Origin: Anthropogastromicrobium sp050944455
Lineage (GTDB): Bacteria > Bacillota > Clostridia > Lachnospirales > Lachnospiraceae
Assembly (NCBI GenBank): GCA_050944455.1
Contig: JBMNRC010000015.1
Location: 8,628-72,627, forward strand
Direction of reading: 5' to 3'
DNA length: 64,000 nucleotides
A program made the translations under genes and the position numbers. A model generated the notes under the pieces. It ran no database searches, was not told the DNA's origin, and saw nothing but the letters and a program-made list of their open reading frames with translations. This document shows, piece by piece, positions 50,492-59,233 of the stretch. Position 1 is the first letter of the stretch. Each line of letters opens with the position of its first letter.

Positions 50492-51492
50492 ATACGGACA
50501 AATTATTCTGCCATCTGGACAGGGATATCCTGACCTATCACGTCTACTCCATCGACTCCAACATGCAGTTTCACGTGCATGACGGGTACGAGATTTACAT
50601 CTTTCTGGACGGGAACGCGAACTACTATATCGAGCATTCCATGTACCGCCTGAAAAGAGGAAGCATCCTGGTGATACGGCCGGGGGAGTACCATCGGGTC
50701 GCCCTCATCGACACGAACCGGTATGAGCGCGTGATCTGCAACTTTACGACAAAATATTTCGATACCCTGTCCAGCGACCGGACCAACCTCGGGGCTTGCT
50801 TCTGGGACCGTCCGGCCGGAGAGCAGAACATGGCGCTGGTGAACGAGCAGGATCTCGTGGAACTGCTCCAGATGATCAACTGCATGGGCATGGCCAACAA
50901 CAGCCCGCTGTACGGCCAGGACCTGATCGCGAAATCCTTTGCGCTGCAGATCCTGGTGAAGGTAAACCAGATCTACCGCAGCCAGATCCGCAATGAGGCC
51001 GTGCAGGGGAATGCCATGCCGCCGCTGATTACAAGGATCCTGATGTATATCGACGAGCACCTGACGGAAAAGATCACGCTGGACGACCTTGAGGCGCAGT
51101 TTTATCTCAACGGGGCGCATCTGAGCCGGAAGTTCAAAAAAGTGATGGGCGTCACCATCTCGCATTACATTGTTTCCAAGAGGATCGAGAGGGCGGAGCA
51201 GCTGATCCGGGAGGGAAAGAACCTCACCGACATCTGCATGGAATCGGGATTCAACAACTATTCCAACTTCGCACGGACCTTCACGCAGATGATGGGATGC
51301 TCGCCGAAGAGCTACCAGATGAAACTGCTGTCCGGACAGCCGGGAAGCGAGAGCAGAGCCAGAAGCGGAACCAGAAGCAGAAGGGAAAGCGGCGGCGAAA
51401 ACGGAACCGGAAGCGGCGATGCGGACGGGAGCGGCGGCGCTGGCGGAACCCGAAGCAATAATGGTACGGATATCGGGGACGAGGATGACTGA
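50488..51492 (+). CDS. AraC-family transcriptional regulator
   Basis: 334 residues from ATG 50488, overlapping the upstream stop (ATGA). The N-terminal cupin-like sensor domain has FHVHDGYEIYIFLDGNANYYIE and ILVIRPGEYHRV. The C-terminal double helix-turn-helix (about residues 180-280) has LEAQFYLNGAHLSRKFKKVMG and SGFNNYSNFARTFTQMMGCSPKSYQ. It probably senses the imported sugar and activates this locus. The last 50 residues are a low-complexity Ser/Gly/Arg/Asn tail absent from normal AraC proteins. Confidence 0.93.
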   Translation: MNTDKLFCHLDRDILTYHVYSIDSNMQFHVHDGYEIYIFLDGNANYYIEHSMYRLKRGSILVIRPGEYHRVALIDTNRYERVICNFTTKYFDTLSSDRTNLGACFWDRPAGEQNMALVNEQDLVELLQMINCMGMANNSPLYGQDLIAKSFALQILVKVNQIYRSQIRNEAVQGNAMPPLITRILMYIDEHLTEKITLDDLEAQFYLNGAHLSRKFKKVMGVTISHYIVSKRIERAEQLIREGKNLTDICMESGFNNYSNFARTFTQMMGCSPKSYQMKLLSGQPGSESRARSGTRSRRESGGENGTGSGDADGSGGAGGTRSNNGTDIGDEDD

Positions 51493-51609
51493 AGAGCCGC
51501 TGAACCGGCCTCTGGTCGGCGGAACACCGCTTCAGGCCGGCCGAAGAGGTGACATCAACGCGGTCAGATTAGTTTCGGAAATTTGTACTATTTTAATCAA
51601 AAAATAACG

Positions 51610-51646
51610 TCCGGCCGGATCTGCCGCGAAAGCAGATCCGGCCGGA
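51610..51646. terminator. Bidirectional terminator between convergent genes
   Basis: TCCGGCCGGATCTGC (51610-51624) is exactly complementary to 51632-51646 around CGCGAAA. It is followed by a T-rich run on the minus strand (CGTTATTTTTTG) and weakly on the plus strand. The gap 51493-51866 otherwise holds nothing I can name. A frame from 51661 reads LYNNLWKPYRSEPLHPNP, which could be a gene remnant. Confidence 0.75.
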
Positions 51647-51866
51647 TTATTGCGCAGAAACCAAAGCTGTATAACAATCTGTGGAAGCCGTACAGGAGTG
51701 AACCTCTCCACCCAAATCCTGCGGACTATGGATGGAGTGTGCGCGGAAAGGGGTATCATGGCTGCTAAACATGGCTGTGCATCGATCGGGCGGCCCACAG
51801 CAATGATCACTGTGCGGCAATGAGGGATGCGGATGCCCTGCCGCAGTCGCTCAACGCCGTGAAGCT

Positions 51867-53864
51867 TCACTTTTTCCGGAAGGTCAGTTTCCAGGAAAAT
51901 TCCAGATCTCTCTTTCCGGCGTCCGGCGACACGCTGAAGGCGAGAGCTGTCCGGCACGCGCCGTGAGGCGTGTCGAAAGAATCCTTCGGCAGGATATAGG
52001 AACCCGCGCCGGCAAGGCTCAGATCGGCGCTCGCGGTTACCGATTCTGTATTGCCGGAACTCATTTTGCCATTGGCTTCAGCGTCAGCTATGGAAGCGGA
52101 AGCGGAGAGGGATGCGGAGCCTGCCTTCGTCTGCCCGCCGGGAGCGGAAAGGGGCGCGGAGCCTGTTTTTCCCTGCCCGCCTGCTTCCGCGGCGGCCGTT
52201 TCAGGGCTGCAGCAGACCGCGTGCGCGGCGCCGCTCTCATAGCCGGAAGTCCTGATTCCGGCAATCGGCCCTTCGGCGAATTCAGCGCCGCCGGCGCCGA
52301 CGGAACCTGCTCCTGACGAGAAGGTATCGAAAGCCAGAGTGACGCTCTTCACGCTGATCTCCGGGTCCTCCACATGGAAATGATCGGTTCTCGTGATCTC
52401 CTCGGGGACGAATCCGAATTCCGTGACGCACGAGATTCCGGGGAAATCGACCGGGGAGTCCTGGCCGATCTGCGTGATCCGGCTCATGGCAATCCTTACA
52501 GAACGGTTCTTCTCCGTCTCTTCAATCCGGTCAAAACTGCAGATCGGGGCAACGCGCTTTCCGTCGGCCAGGGTAAGCACTGGGACGAGAGCCATGTGCG
52601 ATACATCCGGAACCGCTTCCAGCACGCCGTTTTCCCTCGGGACCGGGAGATACGGATCTTTGTCAAAATAGGGCGTGCCGCCGGAGATGAGCGGGAGCGA
52701 GAAGATGTGGCCGCCGCCCCGGTACAGGCACAGCGCGCGCTTTACCGGGCTGTCGGCGAAAACGTACAGGGAAATCCCGTCTTCGGGGAGCGGCGCGGCC
52801 TCCGCAGCGTCCGGCTCATAGCCGCGGACTTTCCAGATTTTCAGGACATCCGCGACCTGCAGCGTGAGGGAAAGGTTTTCACCCAGGATGCGGTTGATGT
52901 TGCGGTAGCTGTCGGTCCGGCGGCCTTTTTTCCACATGTTGATGGAAGCCATCTGCGGATCGTACCAGAACAGAATCATCGTTCGGGTCAGACGCCTGGT
53001 GTAGGCGAAGGCGGATTTTTTCTGGTCTTCCGCAAGGTCCCCGCTGGCCAGGGCCGCCGCGAGAATCTGCAGCGCCGCGGATTCGCCGTAGGCGCCGATG
53101 CTGCGGCCGTACGAAAAGCCGAAGCCCTCTTTGTTGGACATCGCCAGAACAATCCTGGCGCTCTTTTTGAGCATTTCGTGGATCAGATCCGGGATTTCGA
53201 AATCATAGCCGCGGCAGAGCTCGGAGATCTCGGCGGGGATCAGGATGCTGTAGCGGTCGAACCGGCCGCATCCCTTTGTCTCGTCCATGTACCCGCGCTC
53301 CCCGGAATACTCCCGGATATGGTGCAGAAGATGGGCCAGCAGCACTTCCGCCGCGTCCCGGCTTTCCCAGCCGAGAAGAGCCCGGCAGGCCGCGATGCCG
53401 AACGCGACGCCGTAATAGTTGGTCGGCTTGTGAATCAGGGCGTAATCGTTCTTCTCATCGACGAACGTGCGCCAGTCCAGGCGGACGCGCAGTTTCCGCT
53501 CGGTTTCCTTCGAAATGACCCGGCCGTACAGGCCGTGTTCTTTCAGGCGGTGGATGCCGTTCAGGGCGTTCAGGATTCCCCAGGTCTCCATCGGCATATC
53601 CGCGCACATGTCGATCACGGCGGGGATTTCCCTCAGCGCTTCCTCTTTTTCATTTTCCGGGAAAACCTCAGCTGCCATGAAGGCGAGAAAATTGATGACT
53701 TTTCCGCCGACAAACTGCGCCTTTTCGTTGTACCCGGGGACGCCGCAGAGAACGATATTTTCTTTTTCATCCACGATTCTGCGGTAGAGGGAAAACATCC
53801 TCTCTTTCATCAGCGCGAGACACTGGGCGTCGCTCCAGGACACGCTGCGGTCAGATTCATTCAT
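51867..53864 (-). CDS. Unknown (alpha/alpha)-barrel-like carbohydrate-active protein with internal low-complexity insertion
   Basis: 665 residues from ATG 53864; AAGGTAG lies upstream. No signal peptide. The helical first half (NDYALIHKPTNYYGVAFGIAACRALLG, YMDETKGCGRFDRYSIL) followed by a beta-rich second half (RALCLYRGGGHIFSLPL) resembles the layout of (alpha/alpha)6-barrel hydrolases and lyases such as heparinase/GH88/GH154-type enzymes, but I cannot assign a family or catalytic residues. Residues 516-621 are a low-complexity Ser/Ala/Gly insertion with tandem GGQ-KTGSA-LSA units, after which the beta-domain resumes (SYILPKDSFDTPHG). Divergent from the GH42 gene, so probably in the same sugar pathway. 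Confidence 0.72.
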   Translation of the reverse strand: MNESDRSVSWSDAQCLALMKERMFSLYRRIVDEKENIVLCGVPGYNEKAQFVGGKVINFLAFMAAEVFPENEKEEALREIPAVIDMCADMPMETWGILNALNGIHRLKEHGLYGRVISKETERKLRVRLDWRTFVDEKNDYALIHKPTNYYGVAFGIAACRALLGWESRDAAEVLLAHLLHHIREYSGERGYMDETKGCGRFDRYSILIPAEISELCRGYDFEIPDLIHEMLKKSARIVLAMSNKEGFGFSYGRSIGAYGESAALQILAAALASGDLAEDQKKSAFAYTRRLTRTMILFWYDPQMASINMWKKGRRTDSYRNINRILGENLSLTLQVADVLKIWKVRGYEPDAAEAAPLPEDGISLYVFADSPVKRALCLYRGGGHIFSLPLISGGTPYFDKDPYLPVPRENGVLEAVPDVSHMALVPVLTLADGKRVAPICSFDRIEETEKNRSVRIAMSRITQIGQDSPVDFPGISCVTEFGFVPEEITRTDHFHVEDPEISVKSVTLAFDTFSSGAGSVGAGGAEFAEGPIAGIRTSGYESGAAHAVCCSPETAAAEAGGQGKTGSAPLSAPGGQTKAGSASLSASASIADAEANGKMSSGNTESVTASADLSLAGAGSYILPKDSFDTPHGACRTALAFSVSPDAGKRDLEFSWKLTFRKK

Positions 53865-53920
53865 TGCAGTGCTACCTTCTTCTTTCTCCGCCGGCTTCCC
53901 CGGCGATATTGTCAAAAGCT

Positions 53921-53926
53921 ATTATA
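53921..53926 (-). promoter_or_regulatory. -10 element of the divergent minus-strand gene
   Basis: TATAAT on the minus strand (ATTATA 53921-53926), about 57 bases before its ATG. The matching -35 (TACCAG) is weak, suggesting regulator-dependent transcription. Confidence 0.5.
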
Positions 53927-53964
53927 CAGAAAAACGGCGGAAGCTGGTAGAGTGTTTCTTTTCC

Positions 53965-53977
53965 ATTCCCTGGGAAT
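53965..53977. promoter_or_regulatory. Palindrome ATTCCC-T-GGGAAT between divergent promoters
   Basis: A perfect 13-bp palindrome lies between the minus-strand -10 (53921) and the plus-strand -35 (53983), ending 5 bases before the latter. A plausible shared operator for the sugar locus. Confidence 0.5.
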
Positions 53978-53982
53978 ATCCA

Positions 53983-54011
53983 TTGAGAACATCGCCCGGC
54001 TCTGATAAAAT
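53983..54011 (+). promoter_or_regulatory. Promoter of the GH42 gene
   Basis: TTGAGA (53983-53988), 17-bp spacer, TAAAAT (54006-54011) with TGA before it (extended -10, TG at 54003-54004). The leader to ATG 54243 is about 225 bases, GC-rich, without a clear gene. Confidence 0.75.
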
Positions 54012-54242
54012 GGGGCATATGCTGATTCCGGAACCGGGAATAATATCGGGAACCGCGGCACCTTCAATAAAACCGCGGCGGCGCCTGAAAGGAACGGGGG
54101 CAGCGCCGGAAGGATTTTACAGAGGGAGGAGTTCCCCAGGCTGACAGGGCGGCCGGTGGAACCGCGGCGCCCGGAACGGAATCGTCAGGGTATTTAAAAA
54201 CAGAAAACCGCTTTGCGCAGCGGCACGGAGGACAGAACAGCT

Positions 54243-56282
54243 ATGAAAAAGATGCTATTTCCAGGACAGAAAGGCATGATCTACGGCGGAGATTACAATC
54301 CGGACCAGTGGCTGGACCGGCCCGATATCATCAGGGAAGACATCCGGATGATGAAAGAAGCCGGCGTCAACTGCGTCACGCTGGGCGTGTTCGCCTGGGC
54401 GACGTATGAGCCGGAGGAAGATGAATTCCACTTTGACTGGCTGACCAGTCTGATGGATGAACTTTATAAAAACGGGATCAGCACGATCCTCGCCACGCCG
54501 ACCGGGGCCCGCCCGACGTGGATGGACGAGAAGTATCCGGAGTGCATGAGAGTAGGACGGGACGGCGAGCGCGCGCATCACGGCGGCCGCCATAACTTCT
54601 GCATGTCCTCCCCGGAATATCACAGGCAGGCAGAGAAGATGATCCGCGGCCTTGCCCGCGCGGTCAGCGGCCATCCGGGCCTGATTCTGTGGCATATCTC
54701 CAACGAGCTTTCCGGCGAATGCTACTGCCCGCTGTGCCAGGCAAAATTCCGCGAATACCTCAAAGTGAAGTTCCACAACAATATCGACGAGCTCAACCAT
54801 GAGTGGTGGACGCCCTTCTGGAGCCACACCTACCAGAGCTTCGACCAGGTGGAAGCCCCGATGCAGCGGGCAGAGACCGGAACGCCCGGTCTCAACCTTG
54901 CCTGGAAGGAGTTCACCAGCTGGAACATGCAGCAGTACGTTCAGTTTGAGCGGAAGATCCTTGCGGAAGAGACGCCGGACGTCCCGGCCGGGACCAACTT
55001 CATGGAACTGTTCCCGGGGCTGGACTACCATTCGCTGGCGGATGAGCTGGACTTTGTGAGCTGGGACAATTATCCGAGGTATGAAAACCCGAAGACAACC
55101 CTGGCCGAGGTCAGCGCGCACGCCGCCTTCGCCCACGCGAACATCCGCGGGACAAAGCCCGACAGACCTTTCCTGATGATGGAGAGCGCGCCGGGACTGG
55201 TCAACTGGCAGCCTTACAATAAGGTCCGCCGCCCGGGAACGCTCAGGCTGTCCGGTCTGCAGGCCATCGCCTGCGGCTCCGATTCCGTTCAGTACTTCCA
55301 GTGGCGCAAAGGCCGCGGCGGTTTCGAGCAGTATCACGGAGCCGTGGTGGACCATGACGGAAGAGATGATACCCGGATATTCCGCGAGGTCGCGGAGGTC
55401 GGCGCGCTCCTGCCGAAGCTGGCGGACGTCACGGGATCGCTGGTGGACGCGAAAGCCGCCGTTCTTTTCGACTGGGAGAACCGTTGGGCGGTCGATGGCA
55501 TCGTCGGCCTCGGGAAAGACTCCAAAAAGTATGTCGAGACCTGCGAGGAGCAGTATAGGGTTCTCTCCTCGCTCGGCGTCGAGACCGACGTGATTTCTGA
55601 GAAGGCGGATTTCACAAAGTACGGCGTGATCTCCGCGCCGATGCTCTACCTGATGAAGCCGGGCCTGGCGAAAAAGCTCACCGGCTATGTGGAGCAGGGC
55701 GGCCAGCTGATCCTGACCTACCTCACCGGCTATGTCAACGTGAATACGCTGACCTGGCTGGGCGGCTTCCCGGGGGACGGGCTGAAGGAACTCGCCGGCC
55801 TCACCATGGAGGAGATCGACACGCTCTATCCGGAGGACCGCAACGCGGCCGTATTCCCGGATGGAACCGTTTCCGAAATCCGCGATTACTGCGAGACGCT
55901 GCGCCTGGAGAACGGCGCGGAGGCAGCCGCGGTTTACCGCGATGACTTCTATGCAGGGACTCCGGCGGTCGCCCGCAAAAAAACCGGGAAGGGCGAGTGC
56001 TGGTACGCCGGGGCAAGGCTTGACGCGGCCGGCATGGCGAAAATCTACGCGGAGTGCCTCAAAAACGCGGGTATCGTCTGCACGCCGTTCGCGGAGGGCG
56101 TGGAGCACCACCGCCGCACGAACGGGGAGCAGAACTTCGATTTCTACCTGAATGAGAGCGGGACGGAGCAGACAGTAAAGCTTCTGGCTCCGGGAAAAGA
56201 GCTGCTGAGCGGGACTTCGGTGGAAGGAACCGTGAAGCTCAATCCGAAGGACGTGATCGTGGTGGAAAGCGCCGCGGAGTAA
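54243..56282 (+). CDS. Glycoside hydrolase family 42 beta-galactosidase
   Basis: 679 residues from ATG 54243 (after GGAGGACAGAACAGCT). The N-terminal TIM barrel opens with MIYGGDYNPDQW. The acid/base Glu155 is in HISNELSGECYC and the nucleophile Glu314 in FLMMESAPGLVNWQ. The zinc-site cysteines are partly visible (ECYCPLC). The trimerisation domain and C-terminal beta domain follow. It cleaves terminal beta-galactosides (often short plant or host oligosaccharides) in the cytoplasm. It likely acts on sugars brought in by the LplABC-type importer nearby. Confidence 0.96.
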   Translation: MKKMLFPGQKGMIYGGDYNPDQWLDRPDIIREDIRMMKEAGVNCVTLGVFAWATYEPEEDEFHFDWLTSLMDELYKNGISTILATPTGARPTWMDEKYPECMRVGRDGERAHHGGRHNFCMSSPEYHRQAEKMIRGLARAVSGHPGLILWHISNELSGECYCPLCQAKFREYLKVKFHNNIDELNHEWWTPFWSHTYQSFDQVEAPMQRAETGTPGLNLAWKEFTSWNMQQYVQFERKILAEETPDVPAGTNFMELFPGLDYHSLADELDFVSWDNYPRYENPKTTLAEVSAHAAFAHANIRGTKPDRPFLMMESAPGLVNWQPYNKVRRPGTLRLSGLQAIACGSDSVQYFQWRKGRGGFEQYHGAVVDHDGRDDTRIFREVAEVGALLPKLADVTGSLVDAKAAVLFDWENRWAVDGIVGLGKDSKKYVETCEEQYRVLSSLGVETDVISEKADFTKYGVISAPMLYLMKPGLAKKLTGYVEQGGQLILTYLTGYVNVNTLTWLGGFPGDGLKELAGLTMEEIDTLYPEDRNAAVFPDGTVSEIRDYCETLRLENGAEAAAVYRDDFYAGTPAVARKKTGKGECWYAGARLDAAGMAKIYAECLKNAGIVCTPFAEGVEHHRRTNGEQNFDFYLNESGTEQTVKLLAPGKELLSGTSVEGTVKLNPKDVIVVESAAE

Positions 56283-56519
56283 AAACCGCAAAACCCGCAG
56301 CGCCGCGGCCGCAGCAATGCAGAGATCGACGGCGGCCGGCAGACGCCGGGGCGCCAGCTTCCGGCGCCGGCCTGTCCGGGTCCGGCTTTCTGCATCAGCC
56401 TGTCCGGGTCCGGCTGCGGCGCGGACCTCACGGTAACCGCACAGCGGCGGCCGCGCCGGGTACCGGCCGTAACGTCCAGAATCGAACTGGTTCAGCGCCG
56501 CGGCCGCGGAAAATCAGCG
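56283..56519. other. GC-rich gene-free stretch with an 18-bp direct repeat
   Basis: No gene. GCCTGTCCGGGTCCGGCT occurs at 56370 and again 28 bases later at 56398. There are several GCGGCCGC and GGCGCC palindromes. I see no T-box specifier or antiterminator ahead of trpS. Confidence 0.5.
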
Positions 56520-56548
56520 TTCACAAATCACGGCTCATGTGATAGACT
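56520..56548 (+). promoter_or_regulatory. Promoter of trpS
   Basis: TTCACA (56520-56525), 17-bp spacer, TAGACT (56543-56548) with TGA before it (TG 56540-56541), an extended -10. The start codon is about 110 bases downstream. Confidence 0.65.
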
Positions 56549-56661
56549 GAAGGGCAGTCTGCGGGTTAAACGCAATCAGCAAAATTCAGACGGAAGGTCG
56601 GCCGCGGCGATGTCATCCGCCGCAATCGAGGTACCGCTGTATACAAAGGAGAGTTTTCATC

Positions 56662-57765
56662 ATGGATAAAAAAGAAAGAGTGATTCTTACCGGCGACCGC
56701 CCCACGGGCCGGCTTCATATCGGGCATTATGTGGGTTCCCTCCGCACTCGCGTGGCAATCCAGAATTCCGGCGAATTCAAAAAGATGTACATCATGATCG
56801 CCGACGCGCAGGCGCTCACCGACAACGCCGATAATCCCGAAAAAATCCGCCAGAGCCTCGTTGAGGTTGCGCTGGATTACCTTTCCGTGGGAATCGATCC
56901 GTCGAAGGTCACGATTTTCGTACAGTCCATGGTTCCGGAGCTCACCGAGCTGACCTTTTATTACGCGAACCTTGTCACGGTAGCCCGCCTGAAGCGCAAT
57001 CCCACGGTGAAATCCGAGATCGGCATGCGCGGGTTCGAGTCCGATATCCCGGTCGGCTTCTTCACCTATCCGATCAGCCAGACGTCCGACATCACGGCCT
57101 TCAAGGCGACCACGGTTCCGGCGGGAGAAGACCAGGAGCCGATGCTCGAGCAGGCCAGGGAGATCGTCCGCAAGTTCAATTCGACCTACGGAGAAGTCCT
57201 GGTTGAGCCGGAAATCCTGCTGCCTCCGAACGCGGCCAGCAACCGCCTGCCGGGCATTGACGGCAAGGCCAAGATGAGCAAGTCCCTCGGCAACTGCATT
57301 TACCTTTCGGACAGCGAGAAAGAGGTAAAGCAGAAGGTGATGAGCATGTACACGGATCCGCAGCATCTGCAGATTTCCGATCCGGGACATCTCGAGGGCA
57401 ACACCGTCTTCACCTATCTGGACGCTTTCTGCCGCCCGGAGCACTTTGCGGAGTACCTGCCGGAGTACAGGAACCTGGATGAGCTCAAGGAGCACTACAC
57501 CCGCGGCGGCCTGGGCGACGTCAAGGTCAAGAAGTTCCTGAACAAGATCCTGGAGGAGGAGCTCCGCCCGATCCGCGAGCGCCGCACTGAGTACGAGAAA
57601 GATATCCCGGCTGTTTTCGATATCCTGAAGAAAGGCTGCGACACGGCGCGCGAGACCGCGGCGCAGACGCTTTCCGAGGTCCGCCAGGCCATGAAGATCA
57701 ACTACTTTGACGACGAGGTGCTGATCGCGGCGGAATCGGCGAAGTACGGAAACAAGGCCGAGTAA
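56662..57765 (+). CDS. trpS: Tryptophanyl-tRNA synthetase
   Basis: 367 residues. A class I synthetase: the HIGH-type motif His19-Ile-Gly-His22 in RPTGRLHIGHYVGSL and KMSKS-type signature Lys204-Met-Ser-Lys207-Ser in DGKAKMSKSLGN. It charges tRNA-Trp in the cytoplasm. It is slightly longer than the 330-residue B. subtilis form. AAAGGAGAGTTTTC precedes the ATG. It has its own promoter and a strong terminator. Confidence 0.97.
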   Translation: MDKKERVILTGDRPTGRLHIGHYVGSLRTRVAIQNSGEFKKMYIMIADAQALTDNADNPEKIRQSLVEVALDYLSVGIDPSKVTIFVQSMVPELTELTFYYANLVTVARLKRNPTVKSEIGMRGFESDIPVGFFTYPISQTSDITAFKATTVPAGEDQEPMLEQAREIVRKFNSTYGEVLVEPEILLPPNAASNRLPGIDGKAKMSKSLGNCIYLSDSEKEVKQKVMSMYTDPQHLQISDPGHLEGNTVFTYLDAFCRPEHFAEYLPEYRNLDELKEHYTRGGLGDVKVKKFLNKILEEELRPIRERRTEYEKDIPAVFDILKKGCDTARETAAQTLSEVRQAMKINYFDDEVLIAAESAKYGNKAE

Positions 57766-57845
57766 AGACAAAACAAAAAACGATAAAAATAGAAAAACTG
57801 GCCGGCAAAGCTCTGTGACCGGCAGCGGTATAAGACGGTTTATGA

Positions 57846-57887
57846 CCGTGAAATTTCCTGAACGATGTGGAAATTTCACGGTTTTTT
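57846..57887 (+). terminator. Rho-independent terminator of trpS
   Basis: CCGTGAAATTTCC (57846-57858) pairs exactly with GGAAATTTCACGG (57869-57881) around a 10-base loop, followed by TTTTTT. Confidence 0.93.
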
Positions 57888-57911
57888 AATTTTTTCCTGG
57901 CCCGGTATGCG

Positions 57912-57940
57912 TTGCGCGGCTTTCTTAAATCCGTTACAAT
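57912..57940 (+). promoter_or_regulatory. Promoter of the MacB/LolD-like ABC transporter
   Basis: TTGCGC (57912-57917), 17-bp spacer, TACAAT (57935-57940), about 110 bases before ATG 58052. Confidence 0.65.
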
Positions 57941-58051
57941 AAAACTTAAAGCGCAGGAAGTTTCCTGCGGCATGAATCCGTCTTTTCGACTGAAGAAACA
58001 GCGTTTTATTCTGCCAGAGCCGCCGGAAAATCGGGCGGGAAAAAGGGAAAA

Positions 58052-58753
58052 ATGGCCTATATTGAGTTTAATCAGGTAACCAAAGAGTATGTGACCGGCG
58101 AGACCAAAGTGCTGGCGCTCAACAAAGCCAGCTTTATCGTGGAAAAAGGGGAGTTTGCGATCATCCTCGGCGCGTCAGGCGCCGGAAAGACGACCGCGCT
58201 GAATATTCTCGGCGGGATGGACAGCGCCACCTCGGGAACCGTGATTGTCGACGGTTCGGAGATCACTTCGTACAACCGACGGCAGCTTACCCGCTACCGC
58301 CGCACGGATATCGGGTTTGTGTTCCAGTTCTACAACCTGGTGCCCAACCTCACCGCGCTTGAAAATGTGGAGCTCGCGGTGCAGGTATGCCCGGACGCCC
58401 TGGACCCTTCGGAGACGCTCGACAAAGTCGGCCTGTCGGACCGCAAGGGAAACTTTCCGGCGCAGCTGTCCGGCGGCGAACAGCAGCGGGTTTCCATCGC
58501 CCGGGCTCTGGCGAAAAATCCGAAACTCCTTCTCTGCGACGAGCCGACCGGCGCGCTGGACGACACGACCGGCCGGCAGGTTCTGAAACTCCTGCAGGAT
58601 ACGTGCCGGCGCGAAAAGATCACCGTGGTGCTGATCACGCACAATTCGTCGCTCGCGCCGATGGCCGACCGGCTGATCCGGTTCCGGAGCGGGACCGTCA
58701 CCGAGATGACGCTGAACCCGGATCCGACCCCGGTGGAAAAGATCGAATGGTAA
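58052..58753 (+). CDS. ABC transporter ATP-binding protein (MacB/LolD-like)
   Basis: 233 residues. Walker A GASGAGKTTALN, a GFVFQFYNLVPNLTALENVELA Q-loop typical of MacB/LolD/FtsE-type ATPases, signature LSGGEQQRVSIARAL, and Walker B LLLCDEPTGALD. It partners the FtsX-like permease at 59234, though 480 bases of repeat-rich DNA separate them, far more than usual. Such pairs act as mechanotransmission machines, often for antimicrobial-peptide resistance or envelope maintenance. Confidence 0.93.
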   Translation: MAYIEFNQVTKEYVTGETKVLALNKASFIVEKGEFAIILGASGAGKTTALNILGGMDSATSGTVIVDGSEITSYNRRQLTRYRRTDIGFVFQFYNLVPNLTALENVELAVQVCPDALDPSETLDKVGLSDRKGNFPAQLSGGEQQRVSIARALAKNPKLLLCDEPTGALDDTTGRQVLKLLQDTCRREKITVVLITHNSSLAPMADRLIRFRSGTVTEMTLNPDPTPVEKIEW

Positions 58754-58919
58754 CGCAAGGAGCGGCAGGAGAACAGATATTCTATTAAAATAGAATAAAT
58801 AATATCGGCGGTAAGGTTTCAGCGGAATAGTTGCGGCGGAGTAATATCTGCCTGATCATTTCTCCACAGTAATCCGCAGTAATTTCAGCAGCGAAGTGTT
58901 TTTCCCCGCGGCCTCCGGG

Positions 58920-59135
58920 ATTCCCGGCAGGCATAGCGATAACCGGGCGTCACCAGACAGGCCGGATACATCCGGGCACAGTCAGGCGCGGCTGTGCACA
59001 GCCGGATACAGTCAGGCTCAGCCGCACAAAGCCGTACATAACCGGGCTGCAGCCAGGCACGGCAGTGCACAGCCGGATACAGTCAGACTCAGCCGTGCAG
59101 CTTAATTCAGCAAGCCACAGCGGAAGAATAGCTGC
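58920..59135. repeat. ~71-bp imperfect tandem repeats between ABC ATPase and permease genes
   Basis: GTGCACAGCCGGATACAGTC occurs at 58994 and again at 59065 (71-bp pitch), each followed by AGGCTCAGCCG/AGACTCAGCCG. Shorter AGCCGGATACA/AGCCGTACATA and CAGTCAGGC variants fill 58960-59130. No gene or terminator is seen in the gap 58754-59233. Confidence 0.75.
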
Positions 59136-59233
59136 AGCAGGTACAGTCATATATCGTCAGGCGTGGTCACACACAGCCAGACATCATCAGACTCAGCGGA
59201 TCATCTGAATCATCGAATCATCCGGAGGTAAAA

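Noticed and set aside
51583..51768. Possible short gene or gene remnant near the bidirectional terminator
   Set aside because: The frame runs through the terminator stem and has no ribosome site; the segment LYNNLWKPYRSEPL is suggestive but too short to support a call.
56283..56661. T-box leader for trpS
   Set aside because: I looked for the conserved T-box/antiterminator core and a terminator before the start codon and found neither; an extended -10 promoter explains the region better.
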